Source of the DNA: an uncultured Pelagibacteraceae bacterium
Lineage (GTDB): Bacteria; Pseudomonadota; Alphaproteobacteria; Pelagibacterales; Pelagibacteraceae
Length of the DNA stretch: 64,000 nucleotides
Assembly: GCA_902569735.1 (NCBI GenBank)
Contig: CACFVE010000005.1
Coordinates: 1 to 64,000 of the forward strand
Direction of reading: 5' to 3'
Under the pieces are notes generated by a model. That model saw only the letters and a list, made by a program, of their open reading frames with translations, searched no databases and was not told the origin of the DNA. A program made the translations under genes and the position numbers. Below, piece after piece: positions 43,929 to 55,061 of the stretch (the first letter of the stretch is position 1; every line of letters begins with the position of its first letter).

Positions 43929-45344
43929 ATGATTAATAACCTTAACATATTACTTCCAGAAATTTTTTTATCTTTATCTATTTTTACATTTTTAATGATC
44001 GGAGTCTTTGTAAAAAAAAGTTTCAATTTGATATTTAATTTAACATCTCTAATTTTAATTCTAGCCATAGCCATGATTTTAAATAGCCCAAGTTACGAAG
44101 AAAAAATATTTTTAGATAGTTTTACAAGAGACTCTTTTTCAAATTATTTTAAAATTTTAATTCTGATTTCTTCATTATTTGTTTTAAATTCATCAAAAAA
44201 TTTTATTACTGAAAATAAATTAGATAAATTTGAATACCCAATAATAATTTTATTATCGATATTAGGCATGTTTTTTATGGTTAGTTCTAATGATCTAATT
44301 TTATTTTATTTAGGTTTGGAATTACAATCTTTATCACTTTATATTTTAGCTTCAATAGATAGAGACAATTTGAGATCATCTGAAGCAGGTATAAAATATT
44401 TTGTACTAAGCGCTTTATCATCAGGTTTATTATTGTATGGTTGCTCTTTATTATACGGATTTACTGGCTCAACAAATTTTGATTTGATTTCAAATGAATT
44501 AGATCAAGAAAATATTGGAGCTGTATTTGCCATGGTGTTTATACTAGTAGGTTTAGCCTTTAAAATTTCAGCAGTTCCATTTCATATGTGGACTCCTGAT
44601 GTTTATGAAGGAGCACCTACATCAATAACAAATTATTTTGCTGTAGTTCCAAAAGTTGCAGGTTTAGCTTTATTAATAAAATTTATGCTTATTCCGTTTT
44701 CAAATATACTACTCGAATGGCAAACAATAATTGTTTTTATCTCGATTGCATCAATGATTTTAGGAGCAACAGCTGCAATAGTTCAAAAGAATATAAAAAG
44801 ACTTTTGGCATATAGTTCTATAAGTCATATTGGTTACGCTTTAGCCGGAGTAGCAACAGGCGCAATATCTGGTTATGAAAGTGCAATAGTATATATTTCA
44901 ATTTATGTAATTATGAATATAGGTGCTTTTTCATGTCTCTATTTATTAAAAAAAGATGGTCAATATAAAGAAAATATTTCAGAATTATCTGGAATTTCAA
45001 AAAAGCATCCACTACTTGCAATATCATTTTTGATAATACTCTTCTCTCTTGCTGGAGTACCACCATTAGGAGGATTTTTTGCAAAGTTCTATGTTTTTAC
45101 TGCAGTTTTAGAGCAAAAGATGTATTCATTGGCGATTATAGGTTTACTAACAACGGTAATATCAGCTTTTTATTATTTAAAAATTATTAAAACTATTTAT
45201 TTTGATGACAGTGTTATAACTTTTGAAACAGTGAAAAATAAAACAGCGCAAGTTTCAATTTTTTTAAGTTGTAGTATTTTATTAACTTTCTTTTTGTATC
45301 CTTCAATTTTGAGTAATTTGGTTAATTCATTGTTTATTAGTTAA
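43929..45344 (+). CDS. nuoN: NADH-quinone oxidoreductase subunit N
   Basis: LYLGLELQSLSLYILAS, PFHMWTPDVYEGAPTSITNYFAVVPK. Confidence 0.96.
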   Translation: MINNLNILLPEIFLSLSIFTFLMIGVFVKKSFNLIFNLTSLILILAIAMILNSPSYEEKIFLDSFTRDSFSNYFKILILISSLFVLNSSKNFITENKLDKFEYPIIILLSILGMFFMVSSNDLILFYLGLELQSLSLYILASIDRDNLRSSEAGIKYFVLSALSSGLLLYGCSLLYGFTGSTNFDLISNELDQENIGAVFAMVFILVGLAFKISAVPFHMWTPDVYEGAPTSITNYFAVVPKVAGLALLIKFMLIPFSNILLEWQTIIVFISIASMILGATAAIVQKNIKRLLAYSSISHIGYALAGVATGAISGYESAIVYISIYVIMNIGAFSCLYLLKKDGQYKENISELSGISKKHPLLAISFLIILFSLAGVPPLGGFFAKFYVFTAVLEQKMYSLAIIGLLTTVISAFYYLKIIKTIYFDDSVITFETVKNKTAQVSIFLSCSILLTFFLYPSILSNLVNSLFIS

Positions 45345-45910
45345 TGAAAATTAAGACAATAAACTTTAAAAACGTCAGAAGTACAAACGATATTGCAATA
45401 AAGCTGATAAAAAAAAATAAAACTCAACCTACTTTGATCTCTTCAAAAAAACAGACTAATGGAAGAGGGACAATGGGCAAAAAATGGATATCTCAAAAAG
45501 GAAATTTATTTATATCAATTTTTTTTGAAATAAATGAAAAAAGAGTCAATTTCAAGCAATTTGCAATTATGAATGCTATTATATTGGAAAAATTGATTTC
45601 TAATTTTATTTCAAAAAAAGTTAAAATAAAATGGCCGAATGATTTGTTATACAAAAAAGAGAAAATTTGTGGAATTTTGCAAGAAACAATTATATTTAAT
45701 AAAAAAAAATATTTAATAGTTGGTATAGGTATTAATACCAATATTAATCCAAAAAACAAAAGCTTTCCATCTACGTCATTAAAAAATATAATAAATAAAA
45801 ACATAGATAACAAAAAAATATTAAAAAAAATTCAAAATAGATACGAAAAATTGTTAATTGAAATTAAAACATTTTCTTACAAAGAGCTTAAAAAAAGATA
45901 TAAAAAATAA
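45344..45910 (+). CDS. birA: Biotin--[acetyl-CoA-carboxylase] ligase (no HTH domain)
   Basis: KQTNGRGTMGKKWISQKGNLFIS, KWPNDLLYKKEKICGILQE, GIGINTN. Confidence 0.92.
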   Translation: MKIKTINFKNVRSTNDIAIKLIKKNKTQPTLISSKKQTNGRGTMGKKWISQKGNLFISIFFEINEKRVNFKQFAIMNAIILEKLISNFISKKVKIKWPNDLLYKKEKICGILQETIIFNKKKYLIVGIGINTNINPKNKSFPSTSLKNIINKNIDNKKILKKIQNRYEKLLIEIKTFSYKELKKRYKK

Positions 45911-45912
45911 AG

Positions 45913-46659
45913 ATGAAATATATTGTTGGCGATATAGGAAATACTACTACTAGGATTTGCTTACTAAATCAAAGATTTTTAATTGTTAAATCAGTTATTT
46001 TTGATACAAGTAAAATTTTTGAAAAAAAATATTCTAGGAATATATTTAAAAAATTTTTAAAAAAAGATACAAACTCAAAACTTTTATTTTCTAGCGTTGT
46101 TCCTTTAGCTTTTAAGAAAATCAAAGCAATTTTTAAAGGATCAAATTATAAGATTATTGAAATTAAAAACTTAAAAATAAAAAAGATAATAAAGATTAAT
46201 GTGAAAAAACAAAATCAGTTAGGATCTGATAGGATTGTAAATGCAATTGCTGGAAAAAAATATAAAAACTGTTTAATTTTAGACTTTGGTACTGCAACCA
46301 CTTTTGACATAATTAAAAATGGAGTTTATGAAGGTGGAGTAATAGCACCTGGAGTAAAATTATCTATGATGAACCTGAGTAATTCTACAGCTTTATTACC
46401 AATGTTTAGACTAAGAAATAATCAAAAGAATTACGGAAAAAGCACTAAAGATGCATTAAATGCTGGATTCATTTGGGGTTATGAAGGATTGATAAATAAT
46501 ATTATAAACAAAATTACTTCAAAATGGAAAATGAAATATAAAGTAGTGCTAACTGGTGGTTATGCCAATTTTTTTAAAAAGATTATTAAAAAAAAAACTA
46601 TTGTTGATCAAAATATAACTATCAAAGGAATCTCAAAAGTTTATAAAGAATTATTATGA
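45913..46659 (+). CDS. coaX: Type III pantothenate kinase
   Basis: VGDIGNTTTRICL, LGSDRIVNAIAG, LDFGTATTFD, GGVIAPGVKLSM. Confidence 0.92.
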   Translation: MKYIVGDIGNTTTRICLLNQRFLIVKSVIFDTSKIFEKKYSRNIFKKFLKKDTNSKLLFSSVVPLAFKKIKAIFKGSNYKIIEIKNLKIKKIIKINVKKQNQLGSDRIVNAIAGKKYKNCLILDFGTATTFDIIKNGVYEGGVIAPGVKLSMMNLSNSTALLPMFRLRNNQKNYGKSTKDALNAGFIWGYEGLINNIINKITSKWKMKYKVVLTGGYANFFKKIIKKKTIVDQNITIKGISKVYKELL

Positions 46660-48317
46660 GTAAGGAACAATTACTTTTTTGTCCGTTAGGAGGATCAGGA
46701 GAGATAGGTGGAAATATGAATTTATATGCCTACGGAAAAGAAGATGATCAAAAATGGATTATTGTAGATATGGGTGTTTCATTTGCTGATGACTCTGTTC
46801 CTGGTGTAGATTTAATTATGCCAGATGCAGGTTTTATTATTGATAAGAAAGATGATTTACTTGGAATTGTTTTAACACATGCCCATGAAGACCATATCGG
46901 AGCTGTTGCACATATATGGCCTTATTTAAAATGCAAAATGCACGCAACACCATTTACTGCCGCTCTTATTCTTGAAAAATTTAAAGAAAAAAAAATTGAT
47001 ATTTCATCCTACTTAGAAGTTGTTCCGTTAAATAGTAAAATTAAACTTGGAAATTTTGAAATTGACTTTGTTACTTTAACTCATTCTATATTAGAGCCAA
47101 ATGGCTTAAGTATTAAAACTCCACTCGGAACAGTGCTACACACCGGAGATTGGAAAATAGATCCAAATCCGTTAATTGGAAGTCAAATTGATGAACAAAA
47201 ATTAAAGTCTATTGGAAACAAAGGCGTATCGGCAATGATATGCGACTCAACTAACATTTTTAGCCCTGGTAGAGCTGGATCAGAGTCCGATGTTAGAGAT
47301 AGTCTTTTAAGGATTATGGAAATTAAAACTAATAGAATTCTTGTAACTTCTTTTGCTTCTAATGTGGCCAGGATGGAGTCCATTTTTTATTGTGCAAAAA
47401 AATTAGGTAGAAATATTTGTTTAGTAGGAAGATCAATGCAAAGAATTTATAAAGCTGCAAAAAAATGTGGTTATCTTCAAGGACTCATAGAACCCTTAGA
47501 ACCTAGAGATGCAAAAAGATTAACAAAAAATAAAATCTTATATTTAGCAACGGGTAGCCAGGGTGAGCCAATGGGAGCTATGAACAGGATAATTAATGGT
47601 GTTCATCCAGATGTTAACTTAGAAAGTGGAGATTGTATAATTTTTTCATCTAAAATTATTCCTGGTAATGAAAAAAAATTATATCATTTACAAAACTTAA
47701 TAGTGAAAAATAAGATGGAAATGATAAGTGAAGAAAATGCTTTTGTTCATGTATCCGGTCATCCTAACAGAGACGATTTAAAAGATATGTATAAGTGGGT
47801 GAAACCACAATGCGTAATTCCAGTTCATGGAGAACATCGTCACATGGCTGAACATGTTTCTTTTGCTAAAGAAATGCAAGTTCCAAAAACTTTGTTAATT
47901 GAAAATGGGGATATTATAAAAATTCTACCTGGAAATAAACCAGAGATTATCGATAAGGCTCCTTCCGGAAAAGTTTATCTAGATGGTAGTTTAGGAGTGG
48001 ACTCAAATTCTCAGTCAATCAAAGAGAGAAAAAATATTTCTATTAATGGATACTTAGAAATAACATTAATTGTTTCTAACAATGGAAAAATAAAAAAACC
48101 AATAATATCATTTAAGGGAATACCTGAAAGTAGAGATAATGGAAATTTTATTTTTGATATGGAAGATGAAATCTTTAGTATTTGTAAAACGTTTTCTTTA
48201 AAAAGTAAAAATCAAGAAAAAAATTTAATAGAAACTATTAAACAAAATTGCAGAAGAATAATTAAAGATAAAACAGGAAAAAAACCTTTTACAAATATTA
48301 ATATAGCTAGAATTTAA
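46656..48317 (+). CDS. rnj: Ribonuclease J
   Basis: Metallo-beta-lactamase HAHEDHIGA; beta-CASP ATGSQGEPMGAMNRI, HVSGHPNRDDLKDMYKWVKPQCVIPVHGEHRH. Confidence 0.95.
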   Translation: MSKEQLLFCPLGGSGEIGGNMNLYAYGKEDDQKWIIVDMGVSFADDSVPGVDLIMPDAGFIIDKKDDLLGIVLTHAHEDHIGAVAHIWPYLKCKMHATPFTAALILEKFKEKKIDISSYLEVVPLNSKIKLGNFEIDFVTLTHSILEPNGLSIKTPLGTVLHTGDWKIDPNPLIGSQIDEQKLKSIGNKGVSAMICDSTNIFSPGRAGSESDVRDSLLRIMEIKTNRILVTSFASNVARMESIFYCAKKLGRNICLVGRSMQRIYKAAKKCGYLQGLIEPLEPRDAKRLTKNKILYLATGSQGEPMGAMNRIINGVHPDVNLESGDCIIFSSKIIPGNEKKLYHLQNLIVKNKMEMISEENAFVHVSGHPNRDDLKDMYKWVKPQCVIPVHGEHRHMAEHVSFAKEMQVPKTLLIENGDIIKILPGNKPEIIDKAPSGKVYLDGSLGVDSNSQSIKERKNISINGYLEITLIVSNNGKIKKPIISFKGIPESRDNGNFIFDMEDEIFSICKTFSLKSKNQEKNLIETIKQNCRRIIKDKTGKKPFTNINIARI

Positions 48318-48380
48318 TAGTTTTATGATATATTACTGGGAAAACAACTGTTTCTTGAATTTAAGGAATTTTTTACAATA

Positions 48381-49697
48381 ATGTATTTGTCAAAACTTTT
48401 TATACCTATCACAAAAGATCTTCCTGCTGAGGCAAAAGTAAAATCTCATCAACTAATGTTGAGAGCTGGGATGATTAAACAATCTTCTGCCGGAATTTAT
48501 TCATGGTTACCTCTAGGTTATAAAGTAATGAAAAAAATAGAACAAATTGTGAGAGAAGAACAAAATTCAATTGGAGCGCAAGAAATGCTTATGCCTACAA
48601 TTCAATCTTCAGAAATATGGAAAGAAAGTGGGAGATATGAAGATTACGGAGAAGAAATGCTTAGAATTAAAGACCGTCAAGGTCGGGAAATGTTATATGG
48701 ACCTACCAACGAAGAGTTGATAACTGATATATTTCGATCAAGCGTTAAGTCTTATAAATCTCTTCCTCAAATTCTATATCACATACAATGGAAGTTTAGA
48801 GATGAAATAAGACCAAGGTTTGGAGTAATGCGATGTCGTGAATTTTATATGAAAGATGCTTACTCATTTGATTTAACGGATGAAGATGCAAAAAATTCAT
48901 ATAATAAAATGTTTTATTCTTACATTAGAACTTTTGATCGTCTTGGCTTAAAAGCTATACCTATGGCTGCAGACACTGGGCCAATAGGAGGAGATTTGTC
49001 TCATGAATTTGTAATTTTAGCTGAAACGGGAGAAAGTCAAATTTATGCAGATAAAAAAATATTTGATATCGATCTAAACAAATATGATTTTTCTAAAAAA
49101 TCTTTACAAAAAATGAGAGAAGACTTCTCTTCAATTTATGCTGTAACTGATGACAAGTATAAAGAACAAGATTTTATTAAAAATGTAAAAAAAGACAATC
49201 AAATTAAAACAAGAGGAATTGAGGTAGGACATATATTTTATTTTAGCGATAAATATTCTAAACCACTAAATTGCTTAATCGATACTAAGGATGGGAAAAA
49301 GATTGCCGTAAAGATGGGGTCATATGGCATTGGGATTTCACGTTTAGTTGGGGCTACTATAGAAGCGAGGTATAAAAACGATGTAATGAAATGGCCAAAA
49401 TCAATCTCTCCTTTCGATGTTGTGATTATTCCTAGTATTAGTAAAAATAATAAAGAAAACCTGGAAAAAGCTGAAAAAATTTATAAAGAACTGAAAAAAC
49501 AAAATATTGACGTATTGTTAGACGATGTAGATGAAAATATGTCTAATAAATTTAAAAAACACGATTTAATGGGTATCCCTTATCAAATAATAATAGGTTC
49601 TAAATCAGAAAAAGATAAGCTCGAGTTTAAAGAACTTAATTTAGAAAGCGAGATGTTAAGCTTGGAAAACATTAAATCGAAACTTAAAAAAGATTAA
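48381..49697 (+). CDS. proS: Prolyl-tRNA synthetase, short form lacking the large editing insertion
   Basis: MLRAGMIKQSSAGIYSWLPLGYKVM, RDEIRPRFGVMRCREFYMKDAYSF; 438 aa. Confidence 0.96.
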   Translation: MYLSKLFIPITKDLPAEAKVKSHQLMLRAGMIKQSSAGIYSWLPLGYKVMKKIEQIVREEQNSIGAQEMLMPTIQSSEIWKESGRYEDYGEEMLRIKDRQGREMLYGPTNEELITDIFRSSVKSYKSLPQILYHIQWKFRDEIRPRFGVMRCREFYMKDAYSFDLTDEDAKNSYNKMFYSYIRTFDRLGLKAIPMAADTGPIGGDLSHEFVILAETGESQIYADKKIFDIDLNKYDFSKKSLQKMREDFSSIYAVTDDKYKEQDFIKNVKKDNQIKTRGIEVGHIFYFSDKYSKPLNCLIDTKDGKKIAVKMGSYGIGISRLVGATIEARYKNDVMKWPKSISPFDVVIIPSISKNNKENLEKAEKIYKELKKQNIDVLLDDVDENMSNKFKKHDLMGIPYQIIIGSKSEKDKLEFKELNLESEMLSLENIKSKLKKD

Positions 49698-49698
49698 A

Positions 49699-50931
49699 TT
49701 GTTTACTAAAGCTGAAAGATTAATTTCATTTAGAAATTTACGCCCAAAAAAGAAGGAAGGATTTTTAAAAGTAATTTCAATTTTTTCCTTTCTGGGAATT
49801 ACACTTGGAGTTGCAATATTAATCATTGTTATGTCAGTTATGAATGGATTTAAAACTGATTTAACTAAAAAAATTTTAGGCTTAAATCCACATATAATTA
49901 TTCAGTCTAATAGTTTTAAAATTGAAAAGGGTTTTGAAGAAACTCTTAAAAAAAAATTTCAAAATATTAATATTTCAAGAACTTATTCCGGAGAAGGTAT
50001 TGTTGTTAGCAATGACAATGCTAAGGGCATAATTATAAAAGGAATTAATACAAACAACATTAAAAATTTAAATATTTTAAATCAAAATATTACAAGCGGT
50101 AGTTTAAAAGAATTTAAAAAAAATACTGTTTTTATAGGAGCTGAATTGGCATTTAATTTAGATTTAAAAGTTGGAGATAAAATTAATTTAATGTCCTCTG
50201 CTTTCGTAGCTACTCCGTTTGGAGGATTTCCTAAACAAGATACTTTAATTATTTCTGGCATTTTTAGGACAGGCTTTTATGAATTTGATAAAAATTTTGT
50301 TTTTTTAAATCTTTCAGATTCGTTGTCTATATTTGATAAAGAAGAAAATGACCAAAATCTAGAAATTTATTTAAAAGATCCCATGAAAGCAGATATTTAC
50401 AAAAATGAAATTCAAAAGTTGAATCCAAATTATTTTGTATATTCATGGACAGATTTACACAAATCTTTTTTTAGTGCACTCAAAGTTGAAAGAAATGTAA
50501 TGTTTGTAATTTTAACTTTAATTTTAATTGTAGCTGCATTTAATATTATTTCTGGGTTAACAATCTTAATTAAAAATAAAACAAAAGAGATAGCTATTTT
50601 AAAAACTTTAGGTCTTAGCAATAAATCTATAAAAAAATCATTTTTTTTAACTGGATTTACAATAGGATTTATCGCAACACTCACAGGGATTATTTTTGGT
50701 ATTATATTTTCTTTAAACATTGAAAAGATAAGAATTTTTTTATCAAAAGTTTTTAATTTTGAACTGTTTCCCTCAGATGTTTATTTTTTAGAAAAACTAC
50801 CTAGTGAGATAAATATTTATGCAGTTTTTATAGTTTTTATTTTTTCAATAATTATATCTGCTTTGGCATCTTACATACCATCTAAAAATATATCCAAAAT
50901 GAAAACTTTTAGAGCTTTAAAATATGAATAA
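49699..50931 (+). CDS. lolC: Lipoprotein-releasing ABC transporter permease, LolC/E family (TTG start)
   Basis: FLKVISIFSFLGITLGVAILIIVMSVMNGF; FtsX-like C-terminus; followed by lolD. Confidence 0.92.
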   Translation: MFTKAERLISFRNLRPKKKEGFLKVISIFSFLGITLGVAILIIVMSVMNGFKTDLTKKILGLNPHIIIQSNSFKIEKGFEETLKKKFQNINISRTYSGEGIVVSNDNAKGIIIKGINTNNIKNLNILNQNITSGSLKEFKKNTVFIGAELAFNLDLKVGDKINLMSSAFVATPFGGFPKQDTLIISGIFRTGFYEFDKNFVFLNLSDSLSIFDKEENDQNLEIYLKDPMKADIYKNEIQKLNPNYFVYSWTDLHKSFFSALKVERNVMFVILTLILIVAAFNIISGLTILIKNKTKEIAILKTLGLSNKSIKKSFFLTGFTIGFIATLTGIIFGIIFSLNIEKIRIFLSKVFNFELFPSDVYFLEKLPSEINIYAVFIVFIFSIIISALASYIPSKNISKMKTFRALKYE

Positions 50932-51616
50932 AATTATATTAGAAACAATTAATTTAAAAAAATCTTTTGATCACAGAAATGGAACAATTGATCTTTTCAA
51001 TAAAGTAAATCTTAAAGTTAAAAGAGGAGAATTAGTTGCTCTTACTGGTCCCTCTGGATCTGGAAAGTCTTCTTTTTTACATTTACTTGCCTTGCTAGAC
51101 TATCCTACTAAAGGCAAGGTTGTATTGGATAATAAAGATACAAAAGATCTTAAAGATGAAAAAAAAGACGAAATTAGAAGAAAAAAAATATCAATTATTT
51201 TTCAAGATAATAATTTACTTTCAGATTTTACGGCTTTTGAAAACGTAATTATGCCTTTAATAATTAGAGGTGAAAGCCATATTTCTGCAAAGGAAAAAGT
51301 AAATAAAATTTTAAAAGAGGTAAAAATTTTTAATAGAATGGATCATTTTCCAAGTGAAATGTCAGGTGGAGAACAACAAAGAGTAGCTATCGCTAGAGCT
51401 CTAGTTGCAGAGACAGACTTAATTTTAGCAGACGAACCTACTGGAAATTTAGATTACAAAACTTCGGAAGATATATTTTCTTATTTTTTAAAATTAAAAA
51501 AATTAAACAAAGCTGTAATTTTTGCAACTCACAATAGAGAACTTGCCAACAAAGCAGATTATAAGTTGAGTATTTTTAAGGGTAATATAAAACGAGTTAA
51601 TGAGCGCTCGAAGTGA
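50924..51616 (+). CDS. lolD: Lipoprotein-releasing ABC transporter ATPase LolD
   Basis: GPSGSGKSSFLH, MSGGEQQRVAIARAL, LADEPTGNLD. Confidence 0.94.
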   Translation: MNKIILETINLKKSFDHRNGTIDLFNKVNLKVKRGELVALTGPSGSGKSSFLHLLALLDYPTKGKVVLDNKDTKDLKDEKKDEIRRKKISIIFQDNNLLSDFTAFENVIMPLIIRGESHISAKEKVNKILKEVKIFNRMDHFPSEMSGGEQQRVAIARALVAETDLILADEPTGNLDYKTSEDIFSYFLKLKKLNKAVIFATHNRELANKADYKLSIFKGNIKRVNERSK

Positions 51617-54600
51617 AGAATTTAATAATTTAAAGGTACATACTCAATATTCAATTTGTGAAGGCGCTATCAAGATCGATGATTTAGCTGATTATTGTAA
51701 GATTAATAAGATTAAAGCTATAGGTTTAGCTGATAGTTATAATTTGTGTGGAGCTTTAGAATTTGCTGAAAAAATAAGTAAAGTTGGGACACAACCAATC
51801 ATAGGAACTCAAATAAATATATTAAGCAATAATCAAATTGGAAAAATAACATTATACGCAATATCAGAAAAAGGTTATAAAAATCTAACCAAATTATCTT
51901 CTAAAAGTTATTTTAAAAATAAAAATTTTCATGCTCCATACTGCGAAATAGATGATTTAATTACTAACAATCAAGATCTAATACTGCTAACTGGTAATTA
52001 TAATAATTTCTTTGGAAAATTATTTTATGCTAATAAATTAAAGTTAATCGAAAAGTTAATCGAAAAACTCAAATTTTCTTTTAAGAATCGTTTGTATATT
52101 GAAATTCAAAGGCATGGAGAAAATCAAGAAATTAATTATGAGAACTATTTACTTAATCTTTCATCTTTATATAACCTTCCAATAATTGCGGGACAAGAAG
52201 TTTTTTATTTAGACCCAAGTATGGCTGAAGCCCATGATGCATTAATATGTATTGGCGAAAAGCAATTTATAGATGATAAAAATAGATTTCGTTATAGTAA
52301 TCAGCATTATTTAAAAAAAAATGAAGAAATTCAAAAGTTATATCAAGATTTACCTGAAGCTTTAGAAAATAATTATAATTTTCCCTTAAGATTCAATTTT
52401 AAACCCAAGAAATCTAAACCTATTCTTCCATCCATATCAAATAATAAGGAAATTTCACCTGAAAAAGTGCTTATGAGTCAAGCGAGACACGGTTTAGAAG
52501 AAAGACTTGACAATTTTATTTTAAAAAAAAATAAAAAAAAAACAGAAGATGAGATTAGAAAAATCTATCAAGATAGATTGGAACATGAATTAGATATTAT
52601 AAATTCAATGGACTACTCAAGTTATTTTTTGATCGTATCTGATTATATAAGATGGGCTAAAAAAAATTCTATTCCAGTTGGGCCTGGTAGAGGATCTGGA
52701 GCTGGTTCTTTAGTTGCTTACTGTCTAGATATAACTGATCTTGATCCTATAGAATTTGATTTAATTTTTGAAAGATTTTTAAATCCTGACCGGATTTCAA
52801 TGCCTGACTTTGATATAGATTTTTGTGAGGAACAAAGAGACAAAGTTTTTGAATATTTAAAATCCAAATATAAAGATGGTGTCGCCCACATTATTACTTT
52901 TGGTAAACTCAAAGCCAGAATGGTATTAAGAGACGTAGGAAGAATTTTAGGATTATCTTACGGCCATGTTGATAGAATATGTAAAATGGTACCATTTGAC
53001 CCTTCAAGACCTTTAACTCTTCAAGAGTCAATTGATAGAGAACCTAGATTTAAAGAAGAAATAAAAAATAAAAAAGTTGAAAAACTAATAAATCTTTCCT
53101 TAAAACTCGAAGGTTTAAATCGTAATATGGCAACTCATGCTGCAGGCGTGGTCATAGCTGGAGATAAATTAGCTGAACAATTTCCTCTTTATGTTGATCA
53201 AAATTCAGATCTAATTTTACCTTCTACTCAATACGACATGTATTCTTCTGAAAATGCTGGTTTAGTAAAGTTTGACTTACTTGGTTTGAAAACTTTGACA
53301 GTTATTAACAAAACTTTAAGAAGATTAAAATTAAACAAAATAGATTTAGATATTAGTAAAATAAATCTTGAAGATGAAAAAGTTTATAATCTTTTATCAA
53401 CAGGAGAGACTATAGGATTGTTCCAACTAGAAAGTACTGGAATGAGAGAAGCAATAAAACAAATGAAACCAAATAGATTTGATGATATTATTGCATTAGT
53501 AGCTCTTTATAGACCTGGTCCGATGAGCAATATACCAATTTACAATGATTGCAAAAATGGAATTAAAATTCCTGATTACATCCACCCAACATTGCAAAAA
53601 ATATTAAAACCTACCTATGGCATTATTATTTACCAAGAGCAAGTAATGCAAATTGCTCAAACATTAGCAGGATTTACTGCTAGTGAAGCAGATATTTTAA
53701 GAAGAGCTATGGGAAAAAAGAAAAAAGCTGAATTAGACAAACAAAAAGAAAGATTTATTAATGGTGCGATTAAAAATGGAATTAGTAAAGATGTAGCAAA
53801 TTTTGTTTTTACAAAAATAGAACCATTCGCTCAGTACGGATTTAACAAAAGTCATGCAGCAGCTTATGCTTTAATTGCTTACCAGACAGCTTTTTTAAAA
53901 ACTTATTATAAGGAAGATTTTATAGCCGCTACCATGTCAACGGAGCTAACAAACACATCAAAATTAAGAGAATTTGTGGAGGAACTAAAAAGATTAAAAA
54001 TTGATATAGTTAGACCCTCTATTAACGACTCTTTTGCAGACTTTAAAACAGAAAAAAATAAAATTTATTATGGTTTAGGCGCAATTAAAAATGTTGGTTT
54101 TGAAGCGATATCTAACATTATAAAAGAGAGAGAAAAAAATGGAAAATTTAAATCTTTAGTTGATTTTATTAATAGAGTTGATGCTAAAGATGTAAACAAA
54201 TTACAGTTAGAGGGACTAGTGAAATCAGGAGTATTTGATGAATTTGATAACGATAGAAATAAAATTTTGCTTTCTATACCTAAAATAATTCAAAAAATCA
54301 AAAATATTAATGAGGATAAAATTAATAATCAAACAAACTTGTTTAATGATAATAATGATAACATAGTTGATTTTGATTATGTTCAATCTGTTAAGTGGAA
54401 TAAAAAAGTACTTCTTTCAGAAGAATTTAAGTCTTTAGGTTTTTATATTTCAGACCATCCATTAAATGAATATGATGAGATCTTTAATCAATTAAAAATT
54501 ATTTCTTACAAAGAATTTTTGAACAATAATGATAATGAAGCACTAGTTGCTGGTACTATTATGTCTATACAAGAAAAAAAAAGCGCTAAAGGTACACCAT

Positions 54601-55013
54601 TTGCTATTGTAAAATTCAGTGATAACAAAGGAGAATTTGAATTGTTTTTATTTTCTGAGATCTTAGTTCAAAATAGAGACAAGTTAAGAGAGTCGGAGTC
54701 ATTTGTCTTAACTTTACAAAAAGATAAACTTATTAAAGAAGGTTCTCAAAGAAGAGTAAATGTTAGAAAAATTTCAAGTTTAGATGATATGCTTAACAAA
54801 CCATATTCAAAAGTAACAATTGAATTAAAAGAAAATTATGACATCAATGATCTAAAAAAAATTTTAGAAAACAAAGGTCCAACAGAAATAAGTTTGATTA
54901 TTCATAACAAGAATAAAAGGATTTATTACAATCTTCAGAACTCCAGAAAATTTGATTTTAATCACTTAAAAACCATAAAAAACAAAGAATATGTTAAAAA
55001 AATAACTGTTTAG
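51600..55013 (+). CDS. dnaE: DNA polymerase III alpha subunit
   Basis: PHP start (LKVHTQYSICEGAIKI), VGPGRGSGAGSLVAYCLDITDLDPIEFDLIFERFLNPDR, MPDFDIDF. Confidence 0.97.
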   Translation: MSARSEEFNNLKVHTQYSICEGAIKIDDLADYCKINKIKAIGLADSYNLCGALEFAEKISKVGTQPIIGTQINILSNNQIGKITLYAISEKGYKNLTKLSSKSYFKNKNFHAPYCEIDDLITNNQDLILLTGNYNNFFGKLFYANKLKLIEKLIEKLKFSFKNRLYIEIQRHGENQEINYENYLLNLSSLYNLPIIAGQEVFYLDPSMAEAHDALICIGEKQFIDDKNRFRYSNQHYLKKNEEIQKLYQDLPEALENNYNFPLRFNFKPKKSKPILPSISNNKEISPEKVLMSQARHGLEERLDNFILKKNKKKTEDEIRKIYQDRLEHELDIINSMDYSSYFLIVSDYIRWAKKNSIPVGPGRGSGAGSLVAYCLDITDLDPIEFDLIFERFLNPDRISMPDFDIDFCEEQRDKVFEYLKSKYKDGVAHIITFGKLKARMVLRDVGRILGLSYGHVDRICKMVPFDPSRPLTLQESIDREPRFKEEIKNKKVEKLINLSLKLEGLNRNMATHAAGVVIAGDKLAEQFPLYVDQNSDLILPSTQYDMYSSENAGLVKFDLLGLKTLTVINKTLRRLKLNKIDLDISKINLEDEKVYNLLSTGETIGLFQLESTGMREAIKQMKPNRFDDIIALVALYRPGPMSNIPIYNDCKNGIKIPDYIHPTLQKILKPTYGIIIYQEQVMQIAQTLAGFTASEADILRRAMGKKKKAELDKQKERFINGAIKNGISKDVANFVFTKIEPFAQYGFNKSHAAAYALIAYQTAFLKTYYKEDFIAATMSTELTNTSKLREFVEELKRLKIDIVRPSINDSFADFKTEKNKIYYGLGAIKNVGFEAISNIIKEREKNGKFKSLVDFINRVDAKDVNKLQLEGLVKSGVFDEFDNDRNKILLSIPKIIQKIKNINEDKINNQTNLFNDNNDNIVDFDYVQSVKWNKKVLLSEEFKSLGFYISDHPLNEYDEIFNQLKIISYKEFLNNNDNEALVAGTIMSIQEKKSAKGTPFAIVKFSDNKGEFELFLFSEILVQNRDKLRESESFVLTLQKDKLIKEGSQRRVNVRKISSLDDMLNKPYSKVTIELKENYDINDLKKILENKGPTEISLIIHNKNKRIYYNLQNSRKFDFNHLKTIKNKEYVKKITV

Positions 55014-55061
55014 AAGGTTGATTTTTTAGCTTGTTTGTATATATCAGTATTTAATTTCGCA

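Noticed and set aside
48318-48380. aaacaactgttt inverted repeat upstream of proS
   Set aside because: Too short and AT-rich to separate from chance; no T-box-like structure.
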